A DNA stretch of 64,000 nucleotides from positions 124,001-188,000 of the forward strand of contig NZ_JAPIVO010000006.1 of the NCBI RefSeq assembly GCF_026239655.1, given 5' to 3'. Every line of letters starts with the position of its first letter. Positions within the stretch are counted from its first letter, which is position 1. This document shows positions 52,204 to 61,364 of the stretch, in pieces. Source of the DNA: Pedobacter sp. MR2016-24 (GTDB lineage: Bacteria > Bacteroidota > Bacteroidia > Sphingobacteriales > Sphingobacteriaceae). Below the pieces are notes generated by a model. The model made no database searches and had not been told where the DNA came from. It saw nothing but the letters and a program-made list of their open reading frames with translations. The position numbers and the translations under genes were made by a program.

Positions 52204-53283
52204 TTATAAGGTGTTAATTGCTGATATTTCTGATTCTTTGAAAGTCCATTCCAGTTTTCCATTGATCAGTTTTTTTTCCTGGAGGCTGGACAAGATGTGC
52301 AGGCGCATAAAAGGTGAGTTTCTGAAATCGCCGTTTTTGAAACCCATACTCACCAGGCCAACAAAAAGTTCGAGTATCGTTTGCCTGATCTGCTGTTTAG
52401 GCTGATGATCCGGCGCCAGCGCCCTGAACAAACTGAAGTCCACCCGGTACGAACGTTTATCAGGGGCTGCGTCCCTGTTAATGCTCAATGCTGTGCCGGG
52501 AATGGCGGAAATCACTTCTTCTGCAAGCTCGAAGACCTGGAAATTCCAGGTGTCACTACCAGCATTTACAGCCAGAAATTCATCGTCTTTATCCGCCTTG
52601 CGCTGCACAGCCCATTCAATCGCTAAGGCCATGTCTTTTACATGAATCAGCGGTCGCCAGGGACTTCCGTCACTGAGAATGCTGATTTTGCCTGAAGCAA
52701 CGGCTCCGGCAACGAAATCATTCAGGACCAGATCCAGCCTTAGCCTGTCGCTCATACCACAAGCAGTAGCAAAACGAAGGCAGGTGATGGTAAAGTCTTC
52801 GTCTGCAAGGTTTGCCAGTTCCCTTTCTGTGAGCACCTTAGAACGTGCATAAGCCGTCAAGGGGTTCAGCGTAGAATTTTCTGTTTTTGCATGACCATCC
52901 GCCTCACCGTACATACTGCAGCTCGAAGCGAAAACAAATGTTTTTACACCTGCAGTTTTCGCCATTTCTGCAAGCCTGACGCTCGATTTATAATTTACAT
53001 CCAGCGTTATATTTTCGTAACGTGATCCCATCGGGTCGTTACTGATTGCTGCCAGATGAACAATCACATCTACACCACTTAAGGTGTTAAACGGTATCGT
53101 GCGTATGTCGCCAAACAACTGCAGATCAAGCTTACTCTCTGGTAAAATAGCAGCATTGGTCAGGCATGAAGCAAAATAACCCATGTCATATCCAATCAGG
53201 GTTGCGTCTGGAAAGGCAGTGCGGAGCTGACTTACTACTCCGGGACCTACATATCCCATGTTTCCGGTAATCAAAATTCTCAT
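52204..53283 (-). CDS. Extended short-chain dehydrogenase/epimerase acting on nucleotide sugars
   Basis: From the ATG at 53283 the 359-residue protein has the NAD site TGNMGYVG at 6-13, DVIVHLAAISNDPMGS and SSCSMYG at 120-126. The catalytic pair is Tyr145/Lys149 in YARSK. Sugar 4,6-dehydratases have an Asp-Glu pair in the SS/ST segment, whereas here it reads Cys-Ser-Met. It is therefore more likely an epimerase or reductase. It follows rfbF by 35 bases, and the RmlC-like gene starts 11 bases after it. A longer frame to 53361 would overlap rfbF. Confidence 0.85.
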   Translation of the reverse strand: MRILITGNMGYVGPGVVSQLRTAFPDATLIGYDMGYFASCLTNAAILPESKLDLQLFGDIRTIPFNTLSGVDVIVHLAAISNDPMGSRYENITLDVNYKSSVRLAEMAKTAGVKTFVFASSCSMYGEADGHAKTENSTLNPLTAYARSKVLTERELANLADEDFTITCLRFATACGMSDRLRLDLVLNDFVAGAVASGKISILSDGSPWRPLIHVKDMALAIEWAVQRKADKDDEFLAVNAGSDTWNFQVFELAEEVISAIPGTALSINRDAAPDKRSYRVDFSLFRALAPDHQPKQQIRQTILELFVGLVSMGFKNGDFRNSPFMRLHILSSLQEKKLINGKLEWTFKESEISAINTL

Positions 53284-53318
53284 AATCGAAATGTTGTAAT
53301 TATTTAAGATGCTTATGT

Positions 53319-54125
53319 TCAGGTTTTCAGAAGTGATTTCTCCAGCGATTTCACATGCCATGGTGCTTTTCCATCCTGCCAGAGTTCTTCCAGTAACATT
53401 TTATCGCGCAGGGTATCCATCGGTTGCCAGAATCCGGTATGGCGGTAGGCAGAGAGCTGATTGTCTCTTACCAGGTTTTCCATCGGCTCACGTTCCCATA
53501 TAGTTTTATCATCGTCTATATAGTCGAATATCTGCGGCTCCAGAACAAAGAAACCACCATTGATCCATGGCATTTCTTCTGATCCGTCGGGTTTTTCCTG
53601 AAAATGACTGATTTGTGTATCATTTGCACCCAGGTTAAATGCGCCAAAGCGGCCGGGTTGCTGCACTGCTGTAAGCGTAGCCAAAGTGTGCTGTGATTGG
53701 TGGTATTCAATCAGTTCTTCAATGTTCACATCACTTAAACCATCTCCATAGGTCATGCAAAAAGTTTCATCGCCAATGTACTCTTTCACACGTTTCAGCC
53801 TTCCGCCGGTCAGCGTATCAAAGCCTGTATGGACGAGGGTGACATTCCAGGGCTCAGTGTGCGTTTTATGCACCTGCATCTCATTATTCCGCATGTTAAA
53901 AGTCACATCCGAATTATGAAGAAAGTAATTGGCAAAATACTCCTTGATCAGATGGCCCTTATAACCACAACAGATAATAAAATCGTTAATGCCGTAAGTG
54001 GAATAGATTTTCATTACGTGCAGAAGAATCGGTGTACCGCCGATTTCAACCATGGGTTTGGGTCTAACCCCGCTTTCCTCACTAATTCTTGAGCCAAAGC
54101 CCCCTGCTAGTATTACTGCTTTCAT
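53319..54125 (-). CDS. rfbF: Glucose-1-phosphate cytidylyltransferase
   Basis: RfbF makes CDP-glucose from CTP and glucose-1-phosphate, the entry to CDP-linked dideoxy and branched sugars. The 268 residues show the nucleotidyl signature MKAVILAGGFGSRISEES, RPKPMVEIGG, IICCGYKGHLIKEYF, CMTYGDGLSDVNI, INGGFFVLEPQIFDYI and FWQPMDTLRDK, as in Salmonella RfbF. The usual next gene, CDP-glucose 4,6-dehydratase (rfbG), is not found beside it. Confidence 0.95.
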   Translation of the reverse strand: MKAVILAGGFGSRISEESGVRPKPMVEIGGTPILLHVMKIYSTYGINDFIICCGYKGHLIKEYFANYFLHNSDVTFNMRNNEMQVHKTHTEPWNVTLVHTGFDTLTGGRLKRVKEYIGDETFCMTYGDGLSDVNIEELIEYHQSQHTLATLTAVQQPGRFGAFNLGANDTQISHFQEKPDGSEEMPWINGGFFVLEPQIFDYIDDDKTIWEREPMENLVRDNQLSAYRHTGFWQPMDTLRDKMLLEELWQDGKAPWHVKSLEKSLLKT

Positions 54126-54135
54126 ATTTTATGGG

Positions 54136-55113
54136 TTATATTGATTGATTCTTGAGTAGTTGCTGTGCCATCGGGTAGGTCAGGCGCTGTCTTTTATTCC
54201 GTAATGAAAATGAAAAAAGATAAGGTCGCCTTTGTAAAGGCCAGAGGATGGGCGATTGTGCTTGTAGTAGTCTTTTCAAATAGGTGAAATGACCTTTTGA
54301 TGCAGCTTTGATGGCCACCCTGTAATGGTAGGAGCAGATCTCGTAGTTGAAATAATTGATCAGCTCTTTGCGTTTCAGCTTACTGTCAGCTGCCAGTGTA
54401 TTCAGGATTTTTTCGTAAATCTGAACATGTTGTTGAAAGCCTTCCCCTTTCAGGTTCATGTAATTCGAGGCTACCTTTTCGTGTCTGCGGACATAAACTA
54501 TTTCATCCCGCTGGACAGCCATGCCAGTGATCCGGGCAAGCCGGCTCCAAAACTCAAAGTCGCCTGCAGAAGGAAAAGCCAGATCAAATCCACTGGTTTT
54601 ATTCACCAGTTCCGTCCTGACGCTCATGCAGGAAAGATTCCCGCAAAAGTTCCCGAAAATCAGAAACCAGCTATCTGCCTGCCCTGGCTTAATGAACTCT
54701 GGCAGCACCTGATACTCCAGGTGCTGAATAGGATATTTGGTGGGCACTGCGGGATTATAAGTCACAAAACCTACTTCGGCTGGAGCCTGCTGCCAAAATT
54801 TGATGACAGTAGATAATGCCTTCGTCCCTATAAAATAATCGTCTGCGCAAAGTATATAAGACAAAGGCGCGCTACTCTGCTGGAAAAGGAAATTTACATT
54901 GGCCATTATCCCGATATTACCCGTCTGTTTGATCACACGAATTCTCTTGTCCGCCAGCGAATCAAGGTATTCCAGTGTTCCGTCAGAAGAACCATTGTCG
55001 CTCACTACCAGCTCCCAATCCTGAAAATCCTGTTTCAGTACCGAGTTGATACACTCTTTTATATAAGGTAAGCCATTCCATACTGGTGTAAGAATGGATA
55101 TTTTTGGTTCCAT
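54136..55113 (-). CDS. Family 2 glycosyltransferase
   Basis: The 325-residue GT-A enzyme starts with SILTPVWNGLPYIKECINSV, has VVSDNGSSDGTLEYL and the metal-binding DD in ILCADDYF (about residue 97). The C-terminal part is helical and has no membrane segment. It inverts the donor linkage and probably adds one sugar to the lipid-linked repeat unit. Donor is unknown. It lies 10 bases upstream of rfbF in the same operon. Confidence 0.88.
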   Translation of the reverse strand: MEPKISILTPVWNGLPYIKECINSVLKQDFQDWELVVSDNGSSDGTLEYLDSLADKRIRVIKQTGNIGIMANVNFLFQQSSAPLSYILCADDYFIGTKALSTVIKFWQQAPAEVGFVTYNPAVPTKYPIQHLEYQVLPEFIKPGQADSWFLIFGNFCGNLSCMSVRTELVNKTSGFDLAFPSAGDFEFWSRLARITGMAVQRDEIVYVRRHEKVASNYMNLKGEGFQQHVQIYEKILNTLAADSKLKRKELINYFNYEICSYHYRVAIKAASKGHFTYLKRLLQAQSPILWPLQRRPYLFSFSLRNKRQRLTYPMAQQLLKNQSI

Positions 55114-55124
55114 GATCTGATTTT

Positions 55125-56327
55125 TTAAGATTCCTGAATAGCCCTCAACAGTTGGTTAGCAGCAGTTGATGCTGAAAACCATCTCTTAAAGGAACTGTAG
55201 GCATTTTTACCCATCGCGGCTTTATGTGAATAAGACGTTTTTTGCCAGTAGTCCAGCAATCCGCAAGTGCCATCCAGCGTATCGCCTGCTACATAACAGC
55301 CGCCGCCAAGGCTGATCTTTTCCCAGATATTGACCTGGTCAGAAATCAGTACTGCTCTTCCGCAGGCCATAGCTTCCACTACGGCAATACCGAAGTTTTC
55401 CTGGTGACTTGGCAATATGAAAGCCTCACAGCCGTAAAAAGCGCCCCATTTAGCGTCCCCGGAAAGCATGCCTGGTAAAAAGACAGCATTACGCAGTTCA
55501 GGATTTTCCAGTATCAGTTGCTGCATTCTGAACCCATAATGCGTTTCTATACCCGGACCGGCAATAACCAGTCTCGGTAAGCTGATTCCCGTACCTGCGG
55601 TTTTTTTCAAAGCATCCAGGTAAGCATTCAGCAGGAGGTCTACCCCCTTTTTTTCGTCAATGCGACTCAGGAAAAGCAAATACGGTTCATTTTCAAGACC
55701 GGGGCATTTTTCCATAAAAGCCGCTTTCATTTCGGATTTAAAAGGTGGGGGAGGTGTTATTCCCATCCCTATCACAATATCTTTTTTGGGTTTATATCCC
55801 CAGAAAGGCTCTTTTGCAAGCGTCGCTTCCGCCTCACAGGTAAACAGAATGCCATCAGCGGCGTTAATCAGCTTTTTTTCTACCAGTTCCCAGTAAATAT
55901 AGTTACGAAGGGCCTTCAGCTTTCTTTCCGGTGCACGCTGAAAATAAGGATCAAGCATGCCATGAGGCATCACGAATAACTTTGGCAATTCCTTTCCATA
56001 CGTTCTGCCGGCCAGTTTTTTCATGGCTTTCTGAATAGCATAACCCGGATATGACCAGAGGGCATGCACGATTACTACATTAAAGTCGCCCAGATTGGTC
56101 AGCAGCCAGGGATAAAAACTACTGTTATAACACCATGGTCCTCTTTTCTTTCCCAGCGCATAAATGATAAAGGGGTCATTACATAAGTACAGTGCTCCGG
56201 GATCATCGAATGTGACTACTTCATTCTGTACCCCATTTTCGATTAGACCTTTTACTATCGTCCTTACTGCCTGAGAGACGCCTCCTTCAGAAGGGTTCAT
56301 TGATGGAATTACATGTAAGATCTTCAT
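55125..56327 (-). CDS. Family 4 glycosyltransferase
   Basis: The 400-residue GT-B enzyme has MKILHVIPSMNPSEGGVSQAV at its start, FLSRIDEKKGVDLLLNAY in the C-terminal domain, and the EX7E donor motif in QENFGIAVVEAMACG. It is cytoplasmic, with no membrane segment. The four-base ATGA overlap with the upstream glycosyltransferase indicates translational coupling. Donor and acceptor are unknown. Confidence 0.9.
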   Translation of the reverse strand: MKILHVIPSMNPSEGGVSQAVRTIVKGLIENGVQNEVVTFDDPGALYLCNDPFIIYALGKKRGPWCYNSSFYPWLLTNLGDFNVVIVHALWSYPGYAIQKAMKKLAGRTYGKELPKLFVMPHGMLDPYFQRAPERKLKALRNYIYWELVEKKLINAADGILFTCEAEATLAKEPFWGYKPKKDIVIGMGITPPPPFKSEMKAAFMEKCPGLENEPYLLFLSRIDEKKGVDLLLNAYLDALKKTAGTGISLPRLVIAGPGIETHYGFRMQQLILENPELRNAVFLPGMLSGDAKWGAFYGCEAFILPSHQENFGIAVVEAMACGRAVLISDQVNIWEKISLGGGCYVAGDTLDGTCGLLDYWQKTSYSHKAAMGKNAYSSFKRWFSASTAANQLLRAIQES

Positions 56328-57385
56328 ATGCTATTGTATTTGAAAGCATTGACCGTTAAACTCATTTCATTAATTTCCAGCTGTGATTTAATCAGTCTGT
56401 CAATCTGATCTACTGCATTGTTATATTGAAACATCCTGCTCACGGTGAGGTAATTTCTTTCTACCAGTGCCTGCCATTGTGCTGGTTGGTCAAGAATATT
56501 TCTGATCTGGCCTACGGGGTCGCTCCAGTCGACTTCTATTACGGGATTATAGTTTAGTAAATAGGCAATGTCTAAGGGGGCCGTTCCTAAGATCAGACAC
56601 TTTGAAGCCATTGCCTGGAGGTAACGGATTGTCAGCGTTGATACATTGCCGGCGAGCCCCGGATGAGTTACAGACCGGGGAAAACAAATACAGATCTGCG
56701 TGTCTGCCAGGGCATTTACAAAATCAGTCCATCCAGGAAAGAGGAGATTCTTTTTTAGGCCATGTACAGCAACGTCATGATCTTCACTTGCGTGTTGTGA
56801 GAGGTAATTAATCTTATTTTCCCTGCATCCTTCAACTATTTGATCATGATATTTTTGCCATCCGCGACCGAAAGAAAGCACATGAATACTGCGCCTGTTC
56901 CAGGGCTTATATTTATATTCTTCTACATTTATCGTCTCCGGAACCCAGTCCACCGTACAACCCGGGATCTTTAATTTATAAAAATGTTCAGTTGCCTGGT
57001 GACTGGACAACAGGAGCAGGTTTATTTTACCTTCACGTACCAGCTTTTCTACCCTGGGATAGTCTGGCTGCCATACATCATATGTCCACAATACCCGCAT
57101 ATCTGCATCCCGGCTGAAATAGGGGAAGGTCTTGGAGAAAAAATAAAACCTGTACGGTAAACCCAGACTCAGTACGGCGCCTTTTATTTTATAGCTTTTC
57201 AGTACCGGCTTCAATAGATAATGGATCAGTGTATACCATCTGCTGGACAGTGCGCACGGGGCAAAAAGGATCGGTCCCGGCCTGGTTTTCCATGTACTGC
57301 ATCGCTTAAAACCTAGCTGCAGTTTTTTCAGCAGTTGAATGTCCGGCTGGCGACTACGGATTCTTGCGGTTATTAAGGTGATCAT
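56324..57385 (-). CDS. Glycosyltransferase-like protein (GT-B, group 1)
   Basis: The 353-residue protein lacks the canonical EX7E motif. Its C-terminal half, with NALADTQICICFPRSVTHPG and IRYLQAMASKCLILGTAPLDIAYLL, resembles the glycosyl-transferases-group-1 tail domain used by CgeB-like proteins. The N-terminal half is poorly conserved. Its position among glycosyltransferases, coupled to the next one, supports a transferase role, but it may be inactive or have an unusual donor. Confidence 0.7.
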   Translation of the reverse strand: MITLITARIRSRQPDIQLLKKLQLGFKRCSTWKTRPGPILFAPCALSSRWYTLIHYLLKPVLKSYKIKGAVLSLGLPYRFYFFSKTFPYFSRDADMRVLWTYDVWQPDYPRVEKLVREGKINLLLLSSHQATEHFYKLKIPGCTVDWVPETINVEEYKYKPWNRRSIHVLSFGRGWQKYHDQIVEGCRENKINYLSQHASEDHDVAVHGLKKNLLFPGWTDFVNALADTQICICFPRSVTHPGLAGNVSTLTIRYLQAMASKCLILGTAPLDIAYLLNYNPVIEVDWSDPVGQIRNILDQPAQWQALVERNYLTVSRMFQYNNAVDQIDRLIKSQLEINEMSLTVNAFKYNSI

Positions 57386-57413
57386 ATCCTGATAGATGAG
57401 AGGTTAGCATTCT

Positions 57414-58586
57414 TTAACTGGAGATATGTTCATAGATAAATTCTATTTTATCCACCGCAGCTTTAGCATCAAATCTTTTCACATTTTTGATCGCGGCTGC
57501 CCTTACTGTTTTGCGTTCAGCCGCCGTCAGGCTCACAATTTGCTGTAGCGTCAGTGCGGCTTCTGACGCCCAGGTTTGATCATTGTCCGGGCACCGTGCT
57601 GCAATCAGAAATGCGGCGTCTCCCGCTACTTCCGTCATTGGCGCTTCATTGGTGGTCATCACCGGGCATCCGGAAGCCATCGCTTCTGCTATTGGCCAGC
57701 CAAAGCCTTCAGCATGTGAAGGAAAGAGAAATACATTTGCACCTGCATAAGCGTACTGTACAAATTCATCACTCAGGTTACTGATAAAATGAACATCTTC
57801 TTTAAAAGGCGAAGCTTCCAGCTGTTGTAAAACGATGGCAGAGGGCGGCGGACCAATCATCAGCAGAGGTAAAGTAAATTCACTCTGTGCACGCCATGCG
57901 GTATAAATTTCAATTACACCCTCCCTGTTTTTATACCATTGGTTACCACCTACATGAAGACAATAACCGGCAGCTAAATCAATACCGGTTTCTTTCGTAA
58001 TCAGCCTTCTCGCTTTCGCATGATAAAACGGGCGATAGGATTGATCAAGACCATTATAAACCACTGCCGTAGATGTTACCTTATCCGGCAGCATCTGTTG
58101 CAGCAACTGGTCCGTTTTCCGGGAAACACTTATAAAATTTTTCCCTTTCCTGTATCCATTGCGTATAAATTTCTGGTACAGTTTGCCGGTCCAGCTGCTC
58201 TTGTGCTGCGCTATTTTTCCCATTGCAGAAAGCTGTGCCAGGAAATCGTGGCAATGCATTACATGTCTTCTGTTAGCCATCAGGGGTACCCATGGACCCT
58301 GGGCCTGATCTGTAAAAACAAACAAGGTGTCTGCCGGACAGCTCTTCAGCCTTTTTCTGACGGTTGATGGAAATAGAATATACTGATCTACATAACCTAG
58401 CCATTTCTTAAAGGCCGATGGTGCCCTGAGAGAGAAAAATTTTCTTTTTGGCGACCATACGGATACATCATGGCCACGTTTTGCCATTCCTTCGGCCAGC
58501 ATCGCTGTAAACCTGTGCATACTCGTAAATTTTGGTGCGTTTTCACTGCCCATAAAATCGGGATTAGAGAAAAAAACGATATTCAT
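57414..58586 (-). CDS. Family 4 glycosyltransferase
   Basis: The 390-residue GT-B enzyme begins MNIVFFSNPDFMGSENAPKF, has LHVGGNQWYKNREGVIEIY (donor domain start, about residue 212) and the EX7E motif in SHAEGFGWPIAEAMASGCP. No signal or membrane segment is seen. It is one of several group-1 transferases in the operon and probably adds a hexose to the repeat unit. Confidence 0.9.
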   Translation of the reverse strand: MNIVFFSNPDFMGSENAPKFTSMHRFTAMLAEGMAKRGHDVSVWSPKRKFFSLRAPSAFKKWLGYVDQYILFPSTVRKRLKSCPADTLFVFTDQAQGPWVPLMANRRHVMHCHDFLAQLSAMGKIAQHKSSWTGKLYQKFIRNGYRKGKNFISVSRKTDQLLQQMLPDKVTSTAVVYNGLDQSYRPFYHAKARRLITKETGIDLAAGYCLHVGGNQWYKNREGVIEIYTAWRAQSEFTLPLLMIGPPPSAIVLQQLEASPFKEDVHFISNLSDEFVQYAYAGANVFLFPSHAEGFGWPIAEAMASGCPVMTTNEAPMTEVAGDAAFLIAARCPDNDQTWASEAALTLQQIVSLTAAERKTVRAAAIKNVKRFDAKAAVDKIEFIYEHISS

Positions 58587-58614
58587 TGGCTTTTAGCTAT
58601 TACCGGGGCAAAAT

Positions 58615-59649
58615 TCAGTTTAATGCGGTTTCAAGAATTGCTCTGCAGATATCTTCGTTTCCGACTTTGAGTGCTCTGACACGCTGCATTCCTGCGAGAC
58701 GGAGCTGATCAATCTTTCCATTGTTCAGCAGGTCTTTACATACTTTCACACATTCACTGGCGTCTGACCAGAAAGCGGCTTCTACCCCTTCTAAATATAA
58801 GTGCTGGTGTTCCGCTGTGCGTTCGGCACAAAGGAGGCCTCCTGCATAAGGGATTTCCAACGACCTTGTGGTATGCAAATCGCGATTGCCTTTAGAAAGC
58901 ATTCCCAGGCAAATTTTTGCGCCCTGTATCGCTGCGATATAATCTCTCCCACTCAGACTTTTTCCGCGCCAGCAATGTTTGAGTTTAGGGAACAAGTGGC
59001 TCTTCTGCCATCCATCCCCCCAGATATTTACCTGTAGTCCTTCTCTGATCAGGTGCAGGATAAACTCATCCCTTTTTTCATTCCGCATCCAGGTGCCTAT
59101 AAAAGCGATATCTGATTTAAAATCTGCAGGTATTTCATGAATATCAGCATAAGGCTGATGCGCTACTTCATCATAACTGCGCAATACACGCATCACATTT
59201 TTGGCACCTAGAAAAGAACATTCCTTAGCTGTTTCCATTCTCACCACCACCACCAGGTCATACAGCGGGATAGCCCCCAGCAGGGAATCGAATCTCCGTC
59301 CATCTCTTTTACCCGTAGGGTCGTCAATATTATACAATATTACCGGGCACTTTAAGGTCTGCAAGGCTTTTACACAGTTACAGCCCATCAGTTCACCACT
59401 ATCTACCCAGACCAGGTCCGGCTGCGTGATCTCGTTCATCATCGATTTCACCCATTTCAACATGTCCGCCTGTAATAACCGGTAGCCAGTTCTAAAATGC
59501 AGCGCTGCCCACCAGCGTGAGCTGAGTTGCTGAAAAGCTTCAGCAGGGTTTTTAACCATTACCCGATGTCCAAGTCTCGACAATGCACGCGCCCGGTGAA
59601 AAGAGGTAGAACCCGGATGGTTGTCACCTATATAAAGAATAGTCAACAT
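58615..59649 (-). CDS. CgeB-like glycosyltransferase
   Basis: The 344-residue protein starts TILYIGDNHPGSTSFHRARAL. It has a middle region with FIGTWMRNEKRDEFI and a C-terminal block, KICLGMLSKGNRDLHTTRSLEIPYAGG. This is the spore-maturation/CgeB-type glycosyltransferase domain, where Thr-x-Arg-x-Leu-Glu replaces the EX7E motif. Sugar specificity is unknown. Gaps of about 30 bases on both sides place it firmly in the operon. Confidence 0.82.
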   Translation of the reverse strand: MLTILYIGDNHPGSTSFHRARALSRLGHRVMVKNPAEAFQQLSSRWWAALHFRTGYRLLQADMLKWVKSMMNEITQPDLVWVDSGELMGCNCVKALQTLKCPVILYNIDDPTGKRDGRRFDSLLGAIPLYDLVVVVRMETAKECSFLGAKNVMRVLRSYDEVAHQPYADIHEIPADFKSDIAFIGTWMRNEKRDEFILHLIREGLQVNIWGDGWQKSHLFPKLKHCWRGKSLSGRDYIAAIQGAKICLGMLSKGNRDLHTTRSLEIPYAGGLLCAERTAEHQHLYLEGVEAAFWSDASECVKVCKDLLNNGKIDQLRLAGMQRVRALKVGNEDICRAILETALN

Positions 59650-59683
59650 GAGATATAATTTAGCTGTAGAAATAGGGGAGTAT

Positions 59684-61330
59684 TCAGAAGAGATAATCCG
59701 CGGTTTTTGTCACATGAAAGATGGCCAGATAAAGTCCGGTCATCTGCAGATAACCTCTGATCAGGTAGGTGACAATACCCATTACGCTTTCTGTAGGTAA
59801 AAATTGAAAAATAGAGCTGATGGCTAACAGACCACATACACTGAAAATCAGCTGCCGCTCAGGGTAACCCTTAAACCGTTCCACCTTTCGGATCAGGCAT
59901 AAACGGTCGAACAGCAGGAATACAGGAATGATGCCTATGCCAAGAATGGCCAGGTACCACCAGCCGAATGCCGCCATACCCGTTCCTGCAAAATGTCCCG
60001 TTCGGAAACCGCCATAAGCTTCGGGGCCTGCACCTGCTACACTGTAGAGGTAATCACCAAAGGAGAGCGAATAAACAAATTCCTTGTCCACTTTAGGGTT
60101 AACTACCTTGAGTACCGGCGCAGGTAAGATTCCCCACATATAATCCATAGAATACTTTAACACTGAAGGATTATGATCGCCTACCTGTTCGGCAAGAATC
60201 AAGCTGGCATCATTGAATTTAATATTTGCGAACCTTGCCGTAAATATATTATCCAGGTAACGCTCGTCCCAGATACTCTCACTTGTGGCATCTTCCAGCC
60301 TGCGATAGGCGATGGCATCCTTGTCGTGGTAAGCCTCCAGTGTCAGGTCAATCAATTCTGCGCGGGAAATATCATTACGCTGACTACGAACAATCACCAT
60401 TGCTGTACCCAAATCTGCGAGAGGTCCGGTAATCAGCCAGAAAAAAAAGCCGCCTACCACCATGATTTTGGTGGAAATTACCGGAGTCTTAAAAATCCCA
60501 AGCATCATACCCAGCAAATAGGAGAAGCCCACGGCCGTAAATCCCAGCATAAATGCACCCCTGCTGTTTCTGGCTATGCTCAGAAGAAACAAGACCAGCG
60601 TAAATATGATCAGTAGTGGAACCGTCTTTTTAAAATCAGGCTTTTTACCACCATACAGCATATAAAATGGGATAAAATAAGGAGAGTAACCAAAAGGAAG
60701 GAAAGCCTGAATGGCTTTGTCGCCCGCATTGCCGGTTACCTCAGTGGCTGTTGCCGAAGAAAAGAAAAATACGTAAATATTTGCCATCAGCCCAATGGCA
60801 CCCATCAGCCATAACTGAAGTTCTGAAGGTGGTGTGAAAAAACCTAGGCGGCGTAAAACAGCGCCTTTGCTTCTTAAAGTGTTGATGGGGAGTGACTGAT
60901 AAATATAGTGTCCGGCAATTAAAGCAAATAGGGAAAGTGTAGAATGAAAGAATACTTCATAAGGCAGGTCCAGGTTAAATACCAGAGACTTCAACTCGAT
61001 CGAAGTAAATATCAGGGGAAAATAAAACTGCGTAGCCGTAAAGCCAATGATGAGGAATGAGGAGAGGGGGTATCGTTGCAGCGTGAATTGCTGAAAGTAC
61101 AGCAGGCATAATAGCAGCCATGCAAAAGCCACATACAACATGGCCACAAGGTTCGGGATACTCCACCAAAACAGGCATTGGTATGCGGCAGCAGAAAAGA
61201 AAATGATCCATGACCATAAGATCAGTTTATCCAGGAAACCGGCAACCCGCGTTAACTGGATGGTAACAGGTTTTTTATCATATACGGTCAGGTGCCCGGT
61301 ATCCGGGTTAGGTACGAGTTGTGTGTTCAT
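59684..61330 (-). CDS. Wzy-like oligosaccharide repeat-unit polymerase
   Basis: The 548-residue protein has about 11-12 membrane helices. A periplasmic loop of roughly 100 residues lies around 310-440 (from GPLADLGTAMVIVRSQRN to AGAGPEAYGGF), and a conserved-type RNSRGAF sits in a mid-protein loop. This topology and the operon position indicate the Wzy polymerase that joins repeat units in the periplasm. Wzy sequences are poorly conserved, so the call rests on topology, size and the neighbouring Wzx gene. Confidence 0.82.
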   Translation of the reverse strand: MNTQLVPNPDTGHLTVYDKKPVTIQLTRVAGFLDKLILWSWIIFFSAAAYQCLFWWSIPNLVAMLYVAFAWLLLCLLYFQQFTLQRYPLSSFLIIGFTATQFYFPLIFTSIELKSLVFNLDLPYEVFFHSTLSLFALIAGHYIYQSLPINTLRSKGAVLRRLGFFTPPSELQLWLMGAIGLMANIYVFFFSSATATEVTGNAGDKAIQAFLPFGYSPYFIPFYMLYGGKKPDFKKTVPLLIIFTLVLFLLSIARNSRGAFMLGFTAVGFSYLLGMMLGIFKTPVISTKIMVVGGFFFWLITGPLADLGTAMVIVRSQRNDISRAELIDLTLEAYHDKDAIAYRRLEDATSESIWDERYLDNIFTARFANIKFNDASLILAEQVGDHNPSVLKYSMDYMWGILPAPVLKVVNPKVDKEFVYSLSFGDYLYSVAGAGPEAYGGFRTGHFAGTGMAAFGWWYLAILGIGIIPVFLLFDRLCLIRKVERFKGYPERQLIFSVCGLLAISSIFQFLPTESVMGIVTYLIRGYLQMTGLYLAIFHVTKTADYLF

Positions 61331-61364
61331 ACAGAGAGCGTAAATAGAAATACGTTAATTTATA

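Noticed and set aside
56324..57385. The EX7E-less glycosyltransferase considered as a broken gene.
   Set aside because: The frame is full length and coupled to its neighbour. Related CgeB-like transferases also lack EX7E, so decay is not supported.
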